Shown here: piece by piece, positions 32,639 to 41,692 of the stretch
Numbering within the stretch: position 1 is the first letter of the stretch
Layout of the letters: every line of letters begins with the position of its first letter
Assembly (NCBI GenBank): GCA_002337045.1
Contig: DDFF01000008.1
Location: 310,001-374,000 of the forward strand
Reading direction: 5' to 3'
Length of the DNA: 64,000 bases
Source: Bacteroidetes bacterium UBA1935
GTDB lineage: Bacteria > Bacteroidota > Bacteroidia > Chitinophagales > Chitinophagaceae
The notes under the pieces: model-generated
Seen by the model: only the letters and a program-made list of their open reading frames with translations
The model's database searches: none
Told to the model about the DNA's origin: nothing
Program-made: the position numbers and the translations under genes

Positions 32639-34669
32639 TTATTGAGCCAGCCAGTATTTGCGTAGCAGCCATTCTGCCACAGCAAAGATGAGTATCAGCA
32701 GGGAATACCATTTCCAATCTACCAATGGTACAGACTGGATATTGCTTTGTATTACAGGCTTGATGTTGGTATTCTTCTTAATGCTATCTGCCAATGATGT
32801 GATGCTTGCAGCAGGTACAAAGCCACCATTGTATTTCTTAGCAAGAGTAAACAGCATGTTGTAGTCTGCACCTGTTTCCATTTGCTCAAGCGGCATGTGC
32901 TCTACCACAAAGCTGCCGTTTGATGTGTAGATAGTACCGTTGTATACTGCGCGTGCAGCGTAGTTGTATGTGCCAGCTGCCCATATACCTGTGTTCAGTC
33001 TGTAGCTGCTGCCGCTCTTTTCAAAGCTGAAGTTTTGTTTCCTGCCAGTGGTGTCTGTTATTATCAATTGCACATCTGCATTATTTACCTGTTGGTTAGT
33101 AGCATTCAACAAGTAGGCGTTCATGCCAATGTTTTCCTGGTCGCTCCATACATATTTTGGTAGCTGCAGGTAGAATGGCTTTTCGTAGCTGTTGGCTGCA
33201 AGGAAAGAAACCGTCTGGCGAATACACTCATCAATGGTATTATGTGTGTTGAAGTTTTTATACTCGTACATTCTCCAGCGCCAGATGCCCTCACCTGTAG
33301 TGATGGCTGCAGAAGGATTGCCCTGTTGCAGCACCCACAGTGGCTGTTGCTCGCCATCGCGCTGACGGAAAAGTACATCTGCATTTGGCTTTGCCTGTAT
33401 AGTGCCTTGCGGTACGCTGAGTGGTGGCATCTTGTCCATCACTGCCTGCGTGTTTTGCGGCACAGAGAAGCTATTGAATGCTGCATTGTATGCAGGGTAT
33501 AAATCTCTTGATGCAAGCGGGTTGATGCTCATCTGCACAGGCGATGATAGTTGCATTACTGCCGCAGGGTTTGTTTGGCAGCCGAGTATATACCATACAG
33601 GTTTGCGCATGGTAGCAATATCGCGGCTGTTGTTGAGGAACTGCGATGGCAGTTGGTGTAGTATTACTACTTTATAGTCTTGCAGCGATGGTATTTCATT
33701 TGCCATAGCCACCGTTACCTTGTAGCTTTCCATAGTGCCCAGTGCTTCCTGTATAGCTTTTATGTCAGGATGCGGTGCAGCAGCAGCTATCAGTATTTTC
33801 TTTTGTTCATCTACCACTTCTACAAATACATCTCTTCGGTTGTTAGCAGTGTTTTGCTCGCCATCTGCAGTTGGTGCAACGATGGTATAATGATGCAGCC
33901 CTGCTTTAGTTGCTTTGATGCTGAACGAGATGGTGCGGTCGTACTGATTGTTATTGATGCCTATGGGTGTAGTGGCAATTGTTTGCCCATCTTCTGTTAG
34001 TTGTATGTTGTTACTATACCCATTGCAAAGTGTAGAAATAATATCGGCACGTATTTCAAAATTGCTATTGAGCGATACTGTTTTGTTGCTATAAACCTGT
34101 GATATGCGCAGGTCTTTCTGCATGCTGCTATCGCCTATGCCAACTGTGTATAGCGGGATCTGCAATGATAATTGCTGAAACAATGGATTGCTACCCTGAT
34201 TGTACTTGCCATCGGTAGCTAACACAACTGCGCCCAGATTTTGCGCACCGTAATATTCCTGCACGTTTTCCAGCACTTTAGATATATCTGTGCTTTGGGT
34301 GGTATACCGAAACAGGCTGTCTGCAGCAGTATTACCGTTCAGGTTCCATGTTATTACTTTATAGTCGCCCGAAAGCTTGTCTATCAGCGATTGTGTATTC
34401 TTCTGATAGGTGCTGCTGTCTTTACCAAGTGCTGTACCTATAGAGCTTGAATTATCCTGTACGAAAACCACTACGGGTTTCTGTGTCTCGTTGCTGGTAA
34501 TGCTGATGACAGGTGCAAGTAATAATAAGAGTGCAAGAAATACTACAATGCCACGCAGTGTTGCTGTAAGCCACGGGTAGGGTGTAGCGCGCTTTTTATC
34601 TGCACGATATACCCACCATGCGGCACCTGCCGAAAGGATGATTGCTATGGCCCAGAGTAGTACTTGCAT
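32639..34669 (-). CDS. VWA-domain membrane protein
   Basis: This 676-residue protein has two N-terminal membrane helices (about residues 3-20 and 38-58). A von Willebrand A-like domain follows, whose metal site begins VVFVQDNSSSIG (D-x-S-x-S pattern), with ATDGKYNQGSNP later. The large remaining part looks like extracytoplasmic beta domains, with a final hydrophobic stretch (LLILIFAVAEWLL). This layout is common in Bacteroidota next to or independent of Bat-type operons; function is not established. No promoter element was recognised. Confidence 0.75.
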   Translation of the reverse strand: MQVLLWAIAIILSAGAAWWVYRADKKRATPYPWLTATLRGIVVFLALLLLLAPVISITSNETQKPVVVFVQDNSSSIGTALGKDSSTYQKNTQSLIDKLSGDYKVITWNLNGNTAADSLFRYTTQSTDISKVLENVQEYYGAQNLGAVVLATDGKYNQGSNPLFQQLSLQIPLYTVGIGDSSMQKDLRISQVYSNKTVSLNSNFEIRADIISTLCNGYSNNIQLTEDGQTIATTPIGINNNQYDRTISFSIKATKAGLHHYTIVAPTADGEQNTANNRRDVFVEVVDEQKKILIAAAAPHPDIKAIQEALGTMESYKVTVAMANEIPSLQDYKVVILHQLPSQFLNNSRDIATMRKPVWYILGCQTNPAAVMQLSSPVQMSINPLASRDLYPAYNAAFNSFSVPQNTQAVMDKMPPLSVPQGTIQAKPNADVLFRQRDGEQQPLWVLQQGNPSAAITTGEGIWRWRMYEYKNFNTHNTIDECIRQTVSFLAANSYEKPFYLQLPKYVWSDQENIGMNAYLLNATNQQVNNADVQLIITDTTGRKQNFSFEKSGSSYRLNTGIWAAGTYNYAARAVYNGTIYTSNGSFVVEHMPLEQMETGADYNMLFTLAKKYNGGFVPAASITSLADSIKKNTNIKPVIQSNIQSVPLVDWKWYSLLILIFAVAEWLLRKYWLAQ

Positions 34670-34816
34670 ATCCTTGCAATCTAATGAAAAATGAGCGCAG
34701 ATAACATTCGCAAAAAGAGCTATGTGTGTAATAGTCTTGTTAAATAAATTGAATTAACTAATTGTTGAATAAACAATTGCATTGTATTGATGGTTTCGCG
34801 GCAAAAATCTTATTGC

Positions 34817-34824
34817 TAATTTTG
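34817..34824 (+). promoter_or_regulatory. -7 box TAATTTTG of the GNAT-like gene
   Basis: This perfect TAnnTTTG match ends 4 nt before the ATG at 34829, predicting a leaderless transcript. Confidence 0.62.
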
Positions 34825-34828
34825 CGCC

Positions 34829-35983
34829 ATGAGAATGCGTTTAGTAGCATCCGAAACGGATAAGCAGGCATTTTTAGCATTACCCAACGCAATTAATCAA
34901 AACAATCCCAACTGGGTGCGCCCGTTGGATAAGGATATAGAAGAAGTCTTCGACCCCGCCAAAAACAAGTTTTTCAAAAAAGGGGAATGTGCAAGATGGT
35001 TGCTGAAAGATGATAACGGCACTATAATAGGCCGTATAGCTGCATTTGTAAATACACAATACAAAAACGAACAGCCTACGGGTGGTATCGGCTTTTTTGA
35101 ATGTATAGATAGCCAGAAGGCCGCCAATTTTATGTTCGACTATTGTAAACAATGGCTGCAGGAGCGTGGCATGGAAGCAATGGATGGCCCCATCAATTTT
35201 GGGGAGCGCGATAAATGGTGGGGGCTGCTGGTAGAAGGCTTTCAGGAGCCTTTGTATTGCATGAATTTCAACCCCGAGTATTACCCCAAGCTATTCAGCA
35301 ACTACGGTTTTCAGGTGTATTATGAACAGATATGTTTTGCACTGAAAGTAAAGAACCGCTTGCAGGATAAGTTTTACGAAGCATATGATAAGTATGCCAC
35401 AGACCCTGACTATAGCGCCATGCACATCCGCAAAGACCAATTGGAGAAATTTGCAAAAGACTTTACGATTATATATAACAAGGCATGGGCAAAACACGGC
35501 GGTGGTAAGGAGATGGAGGAAAAGACGGTGATAAAGATGTTTAAAACCATGAAGCCTGTGATAGACGAGAGCATACAGTGGTTTGTATACTACAAAGGTG
35601 AACCGATTGCTTTCTGGGTGAACCTACCCGACCTGAACCAGTATTTCAAACACCTGAACGGTAAGTTTGGACTGTTGCAGAAACTGCAATTTTTGTGGCT
35701 GAAGCAATTTGGTAAATGCACACGCTTTGTAGGGCTGGCATTTGGTGTTGTGCCTGAATTTCAGGGTAAAGGGGTAGATGGCTATATGATAATGAGCGGT
35801 GCGAAAGTGATACAGGCCGCCGCCAAATACGAAGACTACGAAATGCAATGGATTGGCGACTTCAACCCAAAGATGATAAGCATAGGCGAAAGCTTGGGCA
35901 CCTACCGCAGCCGCAGGCTACAAACACTTCGCTATCTGTTTGACAGGAGTAAAGAGTTTAAGAGGCATCCTATGATTGGATGA
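34829..35983 (+). CDS. GNAT-fold protein of unknown substrate
   Basis: The 384-residue protein carries a C-terminal GNAT-like core with FVGLAFGVVPEFQGKGVDGYMI (the V-x-P-x-x-QGKG acetyl-CoA motif) at about residues 299-320. The N-terminal half contains PNWVRPLDKDIEEVFDPAKN and a second GNAT-like segment (IIGRIAAFVN), a layout common in uncharacterised Bacteroidota proteins. The substrate is unknown. The first ATG after the promoter box is used. Its stop abuts the stop of the convergent folP gene with no spacer. Confidence 0.75.
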   Translation: MRMRLVASETDKQAFLALPNAINQNNPNWVRPLDKDIEEVFDPAKNKFFKKGECARWLLKDDNGTIIGRIAAFVNTQYKNEQPTGGIGFFECIDSQKAANFMFDYCKQWLQERGMEAMDGPINFGERDKWWGLLVEGFQEPLYCMNFNPEYYPKLFSNYGFQVYYEQICFALKVKNRLQDKFYEAYDKYATDPDYSAMHIRKDQLEKFAKDFTIIYNKAWAKHGGGKEMEEKTVIKMFKTMKPVIDESIQWFVYYKGEPIAFWVNLPDLNQYFKHLNGKFGLLQKLQFLWLKQFGKCTRFVGLAFGVVPEFQGKGVDGYMIMSGAKVIQAAAKYEDYEMQWIGDFNPKMISIGESLGTYRSRRLQTLRYLFDRSKEFKRHPMIG

Positions 35984-36853
35984 TTAGTTGCCTTGTTGAT
36001 TAGTCAGCCATTTATATAGCTTAATAGTTTCCATCGCTTCCTTTACATCATGTGCTCTTAGGATGTTTGCGCCTTGTTGCAGGGCTACCATGTGTAGTGC
36101 GGTAGTGCCGTTCAGGGCTTCTTCGGGTGCGGTGCCGAGTGCTTTCCATATCATGCCCTTGCGCGATATGCCAGCCAGTACAGGCTTGCCAAGTATGCGC
36201 AGGGTGTGCATATTGCTTAGTAGTTCGTAGTTATGCTCCAGTGTTTTGCCAAAACCAAAGCCAGGGTCTATAATGATGTCTTTGATGCCTGCGGCTTCGC
36301 ATTTATCAACCATCTTCCGCAGGTAGTTCAGTATATCCAGTGTTACGTTGCTGTATTGTGGGTTTTGCTGCATGGTGGCAGGTGTGCCCTGCATGTGCAT
36401 GGCTATGTAAGATACCTGTAGCTGCGCCACGGTAGCTATCATATTGCCATCTATACTACCGCTGCTTACATCGTTTATGATAGATGCGCCTGCGTTTACG
36501 GCCGCTGTTGCTACCGTGCTATGATAGGTGTCAACAGACAACCAGGCTTCGGGAAAACGCTTGTGAATTGCTTCTATAGCAGGTATTACACGCTTCAGTT
36601 CCTCTTCCGGGTCTATGATGGCACTGCCGGGTTTAGTGCTGGCACCGCCTACATCCAGTATCGCAGCTCCCTCGTTGAGCATACGCTCTGCATTGCGCAG
36701 TATGCTGTCCGTATCGCTATCGCGGCCCTGATTGTAGAAGCTGTCGGGCGTGGCATTCAGTATACCCATTACAACGGGTGTAGATATGTCCAGCAATCTG
36801 CCCCTACTTTGCAGGGTGGTTTCTACGGGTAAAACTGTATTTTTGAAACTCAT
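35984..36853 (-). CDS. folP: Dihydropteroate synthase
   Basis: FolP condenses p-aminobenzoate with hydroxymethyl-dihydropterin diphosphate in folate synthesis and is the sulfonamide target. The 289-residue TIM-barrel protein has MGILNATPDSFYNQGR (about residues 30-45), ILDVGGASTKPG, LSVDTYHSTVA, IINDVSSG, IIDPGFGFGKT and ISRKGMIWKALG. It is divergent from the DUF1599 gene, with only 15 bp between starts, and abuts the GNAT-like gene at its 3' end. Confidence 0.96.
   Translation of the reverse strand: MSFKNTVLPVETTLQSRGRLLDISTPVVMGILNATPDSFYNQGRDSDTDSILRNAERMLNEGAAILDVGGASTKPGSAIIDPEEELKRVIPAIEAIHKRFPEAWLSVDTYHSTVATAAVNAGASIINDVSSGSIDGNMIATVAQLQVSYIAMHMQGTPATMQQNPQYSNVTLDILNYLRKMVDKCEAAGIKDIIIDPGFGFGKTLEHNYELLSNMHTLRILGKPVLAGISRKGMIWKALGTAPEEALNGTTALHMVALQQGANILRAHDVKEAMETIKLYKWLTNQQGN
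36838..36845 (+). promoter_or_regulatory. -7 box TATTTTTG of the DUF1599 gene, inside folP
   Basis: This perfect TAnnTTTG match lies within the first codons of the divergent folP gene and 23 nt upstream of the ATG at 36869. Confidence 0.5.
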
Positions 36854-36868
36854 AGCACTACAAAGAAA

Positions 36869-37441
36869 ATGCAGGATAGCGTAAGCGCCAACATAATGAC
36901 AAATACTTTAGCACAATACAGGGCTGTTGTAGGCCGCTGCAAGGATATGTACGTGAAAAAAGCCAAAGACTACGGTACATCGTGGCGGGTGCTGCGCGGC
37001 ATATCTATTGTAGACCAGATATACATCAAAGCATGGCGCATACGCCAGATACAGGAAACGGGGCAGCAGAAAATAGGAGACAGCATAGAGAGCGAGTTTG
37101 TGGGTATTGTAAACTACGGCATCATAGCCCTGATACAGAATGCCATGCCTGCTGATGCACCGATAGACCTGAGCTACGAAGAGGCTAAACAGTGGTACGA
37201 GGACAAAGCGCAGGATATTGAAAACCTGATGCAGCAAAAGAACCACGACTATGGCGAGGCATGGAGAGAGCTTTCTCAGCAGTCTTTCGTAGATCTGATA
37301 CTGGTAAAACTATTGCGCATCAAACAGATACTTGCCAACGACGGGCAGACTATTGTATCGGAAGGGGCAGATGCCAATTTTCACGATATCGTAAACTATG
37401 CCATATTTGCCCTCATCAAAATAGACGAAGGCAAAGCATAG
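36869..37441 (+). CDS. DUF1599 protein with two domain copies
   Basis: The 190-residue protein contains two copies of the same unit. Copy one (about residues 18-90) has KAKDYGTSWRVLRGISIVDQ and IVNYGIIALIQ. Copy two (about 100-185) has KNHDYGEAWRELSQQSFVDL and IVNYAIFALIK. This is the DUF1599 family of Bacteroidota, predicted to be all-helical and possibly nucleotide-related; activity is unknown. A second ATG at 36896 (MTNTLAQYRA) is an alternative start. It lies between folP and the BT_3928-like gene, a neighbourhood I recall from other Bacteroidota. Confidence 0.85.
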   Translation: MQDSVSANIMTNTLAQYRAVVGRCKDMYVKKAKDYGTSWRVLRGISIVDQIYIKAWRIRQIQETGQQKIGDSIESEFVGIVNYGIIALIQNAMPADAPIDLSYEEAKQWYEDKAQDIENLMQQKNHDYGEAWRELSQQSFVDLILVKLLRIKQILANDGQTIVSEGADANFHDIVNYAIFALIKIDEGKA

Positions 37442-37510
37442 GCTTTAACAGTTTATTACAAACCCATTTAGCAAATTAGCGGTCAATACTAAACGCATAA
37501 ACCAACAAAT

Positions 37511-38632
37511 ATGAAGTACATACTGTGGCTCATCAGAATTATTGTAGGCGTTCTGTTCATTTTCTCAGGCCTTGTAAAAGCGAACGACCCGTTGGGCCTT
37601 AGCTACAAGATGGATGAATTTTTTGAAGTGTGGCAAATGCACTGGATGATGCCATTCTCACTAACGCTTTCTGTAATGATGATAGCGTTTGAGATAATAG
37701 CAGGCGTAGCGGTATTGCTGGGTTATGCGCAGAAAGTATTTTCTGTACTGCTACTGGGGCTGATAGTTTTCTTCACTTTCCTGACTGCATATGTACTATT
37801 CAGCGGTAAGATAAAAGAGTGTGGTTGTTTTGGTGATTGTATAAAAATAAGCAACGAAGAAACCTTTTGGAAAGATGTGGCACTGACAGTATTGGGTTTG
37901 ATACTGTTCATCTACCGCAAAAGAATACAGCCTGTATTCTCAGGCAAAATAAATACGCCGCTGATGATCCTGACGGTGGTATTTGCTTTCGGGATGCAAT
38001 GGTATGCATTGGGCCACCTGCCGTACTACGATTGCCTGCCGTACAAAGTAGGTGTGAACCTTGAGAAAGACCGTAAGATACCTGAAGGTGCCATACCTGA
38101 TGTCTATGAAACAATGCTGGTGTATGAAAAAGACGGTGTGAAGAAAGAATTTGATACCAAAAATTTCCCTTGGCAGGATACCACATGGAAGTATGTAAGC
38201 AGCGAATCAAAACTGATTAAAAAAGGTAATGCAGAGCCGAAAATCAAAGACTTTGTAATCTCTGATTACGACGGCAATGATGTAACGGAGAGTGTGCTGA
38301 CAGCACCCGGTAATACACTGCTGCTGTTTGTAAAAGACGTAGAAAAAGCCAGCACAGAGAATATGGATAAACTGCACAACCTGATAGAAGATGCAGAGAA
38401 AAACAACGTACCTACTTACATACTCATCTCTACTACAAAAGACAAAGCAGAAGCCTTCCGCAAGGCAAATAATATAGAAAAAGGCATCCTGTACATGTTT
38501 GATGGTACGGTAGCTAAAACTGCACTGCGCGCTAATCCCGGGCTTATGCTGCTGGATCAGGGTGTGATACGTGGCAAGTGGAGCTACAAAGACTATCCGT
38601 CTACACTGTCTGCTGCAAAATCAGGTAAATAG
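37511..38632 (+). CDS. BT_3928-like DoxX/MauE membrane protein with thioredoxin-like tail
   Basis: The 373-residue protein has four hydrophobic segments in its first 150 residues (DoxX/MauE-like, with FIFSGLVKANDPLGLSYK). The loop motif IKECGCFGDCIKIS carries three cysteines, which suggests disulfide or quinone redox exchange. A soluble C-terminal domain follows (about 180-373). It has VISDYDGNDVTE and LLLFVKDVEKAS, in the style of thioredoxin-fold domains but without a CxxC. The family occurs throughout Bacteroidota. Its TAG stop overlaps the GTG start of the permease gene. Confidence 0.85.
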   Translation: MKYILWLIRIIVGVLFIFSGLVKANDPLGLSYKMDEFFEVWQMHWMMPFSLTLSVMMIAFEIIAGVAVLLGYAQKVFSVLLLGLIVFFTFLTAYVLFSGKIKECGCFGDCIKISNEETFWKDVALTVLGLILFIYRKRIQPVFSGKINTPLMILTVVFAFGMQWYALGHLPYYDCLPYKVGVNLEKDRKIPEGAIPDVYETMLVYEKDGVKKEFDTKNFPWQDTTWKYVSSESKLIKKGNAEPKIKDFVISDYDGNDVTESVLTAPGNTLLLFVKDVEKASTENMDKLHNLIEDAEKNNVPTYILISTTKDKAEAFRKANNIEKGILYMFDGTVAKTALRANPGLMLLDQGVIRGKWSYKDYPSTLSAAKSGK

Positions 38633-39687
38633 TGCTGCGCTTTCTGGCACGGCGCATACGTTACAGCCTGCTGGTATTGGCAGGTGTTATTACGGTTGTG
38701 TTCTTTCTGTTCAATGTACTGCCCGGAGACCCTGCAAGGCTCACCATGGGGCAGCGCAGCGATCTTGCATCTGTAGAAAATGCAAGACGCGAAATGAACC
38801 TCGACAAGCCGCTTGCCACACGCTATTTTTTATACCTCAACGATATATCGCCGATAGGCTATCACAAGCGCGATAGTGCAGACAAAGCCAAGTATAGTTA
38901 TGTCACACTGCTACCATTAGGCAATCATGCACTGGGGCTGAAAGCTCCCTATCTGGGGCGCAGCTACAATACCAAACGAGAGGTAAATGCAGTGCTTACA
39001 GAGGCACTCCCCGGTACCATCATACTGGCATTGGCTGCTATGATTATTGCAACTATCTGCGGTATTTTGCTTGGTATAGTAGCAGCATTGAAAAAAGATA
39101 CTTGGCTCGATACTTCTTCCATTGCCGCAAGTGTGGCGGGGGTTTCTATGCCTTCATTTTTTGCTGGTTTGGTAATAGCTTATTTCTTTGGCTATGTATT
39201 GCACAGCTATACTGGGCTGAACATGACGGGCAGCCTGTGGGAGTATGATGCCATCACCGGCAGTCATCTGGCATTGAAGAACCTGATACTGCCCGCTGTT
39301 GCATTGGGTATTCGTCCGTTGGCTATCATTACACAACTTACCCGCAGTGCCTTGCTTGATGTGCTTTCGCAAGATTATATCCGCACGGCTTATGCAAAGG
39401 GATTATCTACCACCAAAGTAGTGTTTCGCCATGCATTGCCTAATGCGCTGAACCCCGTTGTTACAGCCATTTCAGGCTGGCTGGCAGAATTGCTGGCAGG
39501 TTCTTTCTTTGTCGAATACATTTTTGGTTGGAAGGGCGTAGGCAAGATAACTGTTGATGCACTCGATAAGTTCGACTTCCCTTTGGTGATGGGTTCTGTA
39601 CTGCTCACCGCATTTATCTTCATCATTGTAAATCTGGTAACAGATATGCTCTACGGCTGGCTGGATCCGCGGGTAAGACTGCAATAG
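38632..39687 (+). CDS. OppB/DppB-like ABC transporter permease, orphan
   Basis: This 351-residue permease has MLRFLARRIRYSLLVLAG at the N-terminus and FNVLPGDPARLTMGQ after the first helix. The EAA-loop segment is IRTAYAKGLSTTKVVFRHALPNAL and the end is YGWLDPRVRLQ, all typical of the OppB/DppB family of peptide/nickel permeases. A large extracytoplasmic segment (about residues 30-120) separates the first two helices. No partner permease (OppC), ATPase or binding protein is adjacent. The GTG start at 38632 overlaps the previous stop by 1 nt, so it is translationally coupled to the BT_3928-like gene. Confidence 0.9.
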   Translation: MLRFLARRIRYSLLVLAGVITVVFFLFNVLPGDPARLTMGQRSDLASVENARREMNLDKPLATRYFLYLNDISPIGYHKRDSADKAKYSYVTLLPLGNHALGLKAPYLGRSYNTKREVNAVLTEALPGTIILALAAMIIATICGILLGIVAALKKDTWLDTSSIAASVAGVSMPSFFAGLVIAYFFGYVLHSYTGLNMTGSLWEYDAITGSHLALKNLILPAVALGIRPLAIITQLTRSALLDVLSQDYIRTAYAKGLSTTKVVFRHALPNALNPVVTAISGWLAELLAGSFFVEYIFGWKGVGKITVDALDKFDFPLVMGSVLLTAFIFIIVNLVTDMLYGWLDPRVRLQ

Positions 39688-39690
39688 TTT

Positions 39691-40191
39691 TTACTGTATT
39701 ACTACATCGCTCGAATCGCGGTAGGTATTGTTCTGGTCTGTTGTGGCCTGTACATAAAAACGGTACTGACATTTGCGCGTGTTGGTGTCTATCAGGTTGC
39801 CGAAATAAATACTGCATCTGCTGAAACTTTTGAAAGAAGTATCGTAGCCGCTAATCCCCAATTGCTTGTACTGAAGCAGGTTTTCACCGGCAGGTATGGT
39901 AACGGTAGTTAGTTTCAACTCTTTGTCTGCATACACTTTCACCGTATTTGTAAGGAAGGAATTGCGAAAAGACATCACTAGGTTTTTATAATGACATTTC
40001 CTGGTTCCTTTCTCGGTTATGGTTGTTTCCTGTACCTCTATGGCAGGCATAGATGACGCGGCGCTATAGGTAGCAGGGGTAGTCATTTCTATACCTGTTG
40101 TAGTAATAATCTCGTCAGCCCCACCGCAATTGCAAGACGTCATGTTAAGCGAAACACCTACTACGAGCAGTGGAAATATCAATTTACGCAT
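39691..40191 (-). CDS. Lipoprotein of unknown function
   Basis: The 166-residue protein has a lipoprotein signal peptide ending at the lipobox NMTSC (Cys about residue 19). The mature part is Thr-rich, then contains KCHYKNLVMSFRNS and a likely beta-rich domain. I recognise no family. It is convergent with the orphan permease, with a 3-nt gap, and its upstream region is shared with the phosphate porin promoter region. Confidence 0.75.
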   Translation of the reverse strand: MRKLIFPLLVVGVSLNMTSCNCGGADEIITTTGIEMTTPATYSAASSMPAIEVQETTITEKGTRKCHYKNLVMSFRNSFLTNTVKVYADKELKLTTVTIPAGENLLQYKQLGISGYDTSFKSFSRCSIYFGNLIDTNTRKCQYRFYVQATTDQNNTYRDSSDVVIQ

Positions 40192-40280
40192 AAAGGGTTT
40201 TTGTATTATAAAGCAATAATCATGCTAAGTGCAACCTATTAAATAGGAAAAGGACTCTACAAAACAACTTTAACTCCAAT

Positions 40281-40330
40281 GTTACCAAATCATTAAGTGT
40301 TGGTTATGAATTTCTTACGGAATTGTTACC
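40281..40330 (+). promoter_or_regulatory. Pho-box-like array: five TTA-core direct repeats at 11-bp spacing
   Basis: TTA cores start at 40282, 40293, 40304, 40315 and 40326, in the contexts GTTACC, ATTAAG, GTTATG, CTTACG and GTTACC. Exact 11-bp spacing of TTAACA-like or TGTCA-like half-sites is how PhoP/PhoB response regulators bind. The array sits directly upstream of the porin -7 box in a phosphate-uptake locus. Binding is inferred. Confidence 0.6.
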
Positions 40331-40334
40331 AAAA

Positions 40335-40342
40335 TACATTTG
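40335..40342 (+). promoter_or_regulatory. -7 box TACATTTG of the phosphate porin gene
   Basis: This matches TAnnTTTG 23 nt upstream of the ATG at 40366. It excludes the earlier in-frame ATG at 40297. Confidence 0.62.
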
Positions 40343-40365
40343 CGTCCAGAAATTTTAAAACCAAA

Positions 40366-41592
40366 ATGCGTAAACTTTTACAAGCAGGTATTGCAATCGT
40401 ATTATCGTTAACATCGTCTACAGCAGTTTTTGCACAGAAAGGCGAGGCTATGGAGCTGAAAACAGATGCGGCACCCAAAAAGAAATGGTATGAATCTGTA
40501 AGCATCAGGGGATATGTACAGGCAAGGTACAACCGTCTGCTGGAAACAAACGATAAACTGAGTTGCGAACAGTGTGACCGTAGCTGGGGCGATAACGGCG
40601 GCTTCTTCCTGAGGCGCGTACGTATTATCTTTTTCGGGCAGATAAGCAAACAGGTGTATTTCTACATTCAGCCCGACTTTGCAAGCTCTGCATCTACTAC
40701 AGGTTTGCATTTCGGCCAGTTGAGGGATGCTTACTTTGATATTGGGGTTGATAAAAAGAATCGTTTCCGTTTCCGTATAGGACAGAGCAAAATACCTTAT
40801 GGTTTCGAAAACATGCAATCGAGCCAGAACCGCCTGCCGCTTGACCGTAACGACGCGCTGAATAGCGCATTGGCAAACGAGCGCGACCTGGGTGTGATGT
40901 TTTACTATGCCCCTGCAAAAACAAGAGAACTATTCTCTAAACTGGTAAATGATGGTTTAAAGGGTTCCGGCGACTATGGTGTGGTAGGTTTTGGTGTGTA
41001 CAACGGACAAACTGCCAACAAACCCGAACTGAATAACGACCGCCACGTAGTGGGCCGTATCTCTTATCCTTTCCAGATAGGTACACAGATACTGGAAGCA
41101 GGTGTGCAGGGCTATACAGGTTTCTATACATTGGCATCAGACCAGCTTTCTACAGGCGTTAAATACAGAAAAGACCTGACATATATCGACAAAAGGGCTG
41201 CTGCGAGCGTAACACTGTATCCGAAACCATTTGGTGTGCAGGCAGAATATAATATTGGTAAAGGCCCAGAGTTTAATACAGCTAGCGATAGCATCGAAGC
41301 AAAAGATTTGACCGGTGGTTATGTATTGCTGAATTATCAGATTAAGTATAAAAATCACATATTCTTTCCATTTACAAGGATACAGTACTATGAAGGTGGT
41401 AAAAAACACGAAAAAGATGCACGCAGCTACAAGGTAAATGAGTTTGAAGTAGGTGTTGAGTGGCAGCCTGTTAAGCAATTTGAGCTGGTTGCAATGTACA
41501 CCATCTCATCTCGCCGATTTGAGGATTTCGCGAAGCAAAACAATCTGCAGGAAGGCTCTTTATTGAGATTACAGGCACAGATTAACTTCTAA
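40366..41592 (+). CDS. Phosphate-selective porin O/P-family protein
   Basis: This outer-membrane beta-barrel of about 408 residues starts with a signal peptide (MRKLLQAGIAIVLSLTSSTA, cut after VFAQ). The mature protein has SVSIRGYVQARYN, FFLRRVRIIFFGQI and FRIGQSKIPYGFENMQSSQN, the hallmarks of OprO/OprP-like porins. It ends in alternating strands and a terminal Phe. These porins admit phosphate or polyphosphate. It is the first gene of a porin-DUF47-PiT locus. The frame is open to an ATG at 40297, but that lies upstream of the promoter. Confidence 0.9.
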   Translation: MRKLLQAGIAIVLSLTSSTAVFAQKGEAMELKTDAAPKKKWYESVSIRGYVQARYNRLLETNDKLSCEQCDRSWGDNGGFFLRRVRIIFFGQISKQVYFYIQPDFASSASTTGLHFGQLRDAYFDIGVDKKNRFRFRIGQSKIPYGFENMQSSQNRLPLDRNDALNSALANERDLGVMFYYAPAKTRELFSKLVNDGLKGSGDYGVVGFGVYNGQTANKPELNNDRHVVGRISYPFQIGTQILEAGVQGYTGFYTLASDQLSTGVKYRKDLTYIDKRAAASVTLYPKPFGVQAEYNIGKGPEFNTASDSIEAKDLTGGYVLLNYQIKYKNHIFFPFTRIQYYEGGKKHEKDARSYKVNEFEVGVEWQPVKQFELVAMYTISSRRFEDFAKQNNLQEGSLLRLQAQINF

Positions 41593-41617
41593 AAATCAAT
41601 TCAAAGTCATTAAATAA

Positions 41618-41664
41618 TTAAATAATACTAAACTCAATGTTAAGGAATTATTAAGTGTATGTTA
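41618..41664 (+). promoter_or_regulatory. Second Pho-box-like array upstream of the DUF47-PiT genes
   Basis: TTA cores start at 41618, 41640, 41651 and 41662, with a degenerate TAA at 41629, again in an 11-bp register. The core ATTAAGTGTnnGTTA at 41649-41664 also occurs at 40292-40306 before the porin. In both cases a core starts 31 bp before the -7 box. Regulation by a PhoB/PhoP-type regulator is inferred. Confidence 0.58.
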
Positions 41665-41692
41665 CCGATTCCATAGCCTTGAGAAACAAAAA

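Noticed and set aside
40297..40365. Upstream in-frame ATG of the phosphate porin
   Set aside because: It lies before the -7 box and inside the Pho-like repeats, and would bury the signal peptide.
41249..41478. Short minus-strand frames opposite the phosphate porin
   Set aside because: They are antisense shadows without a promoter, start context or domain.
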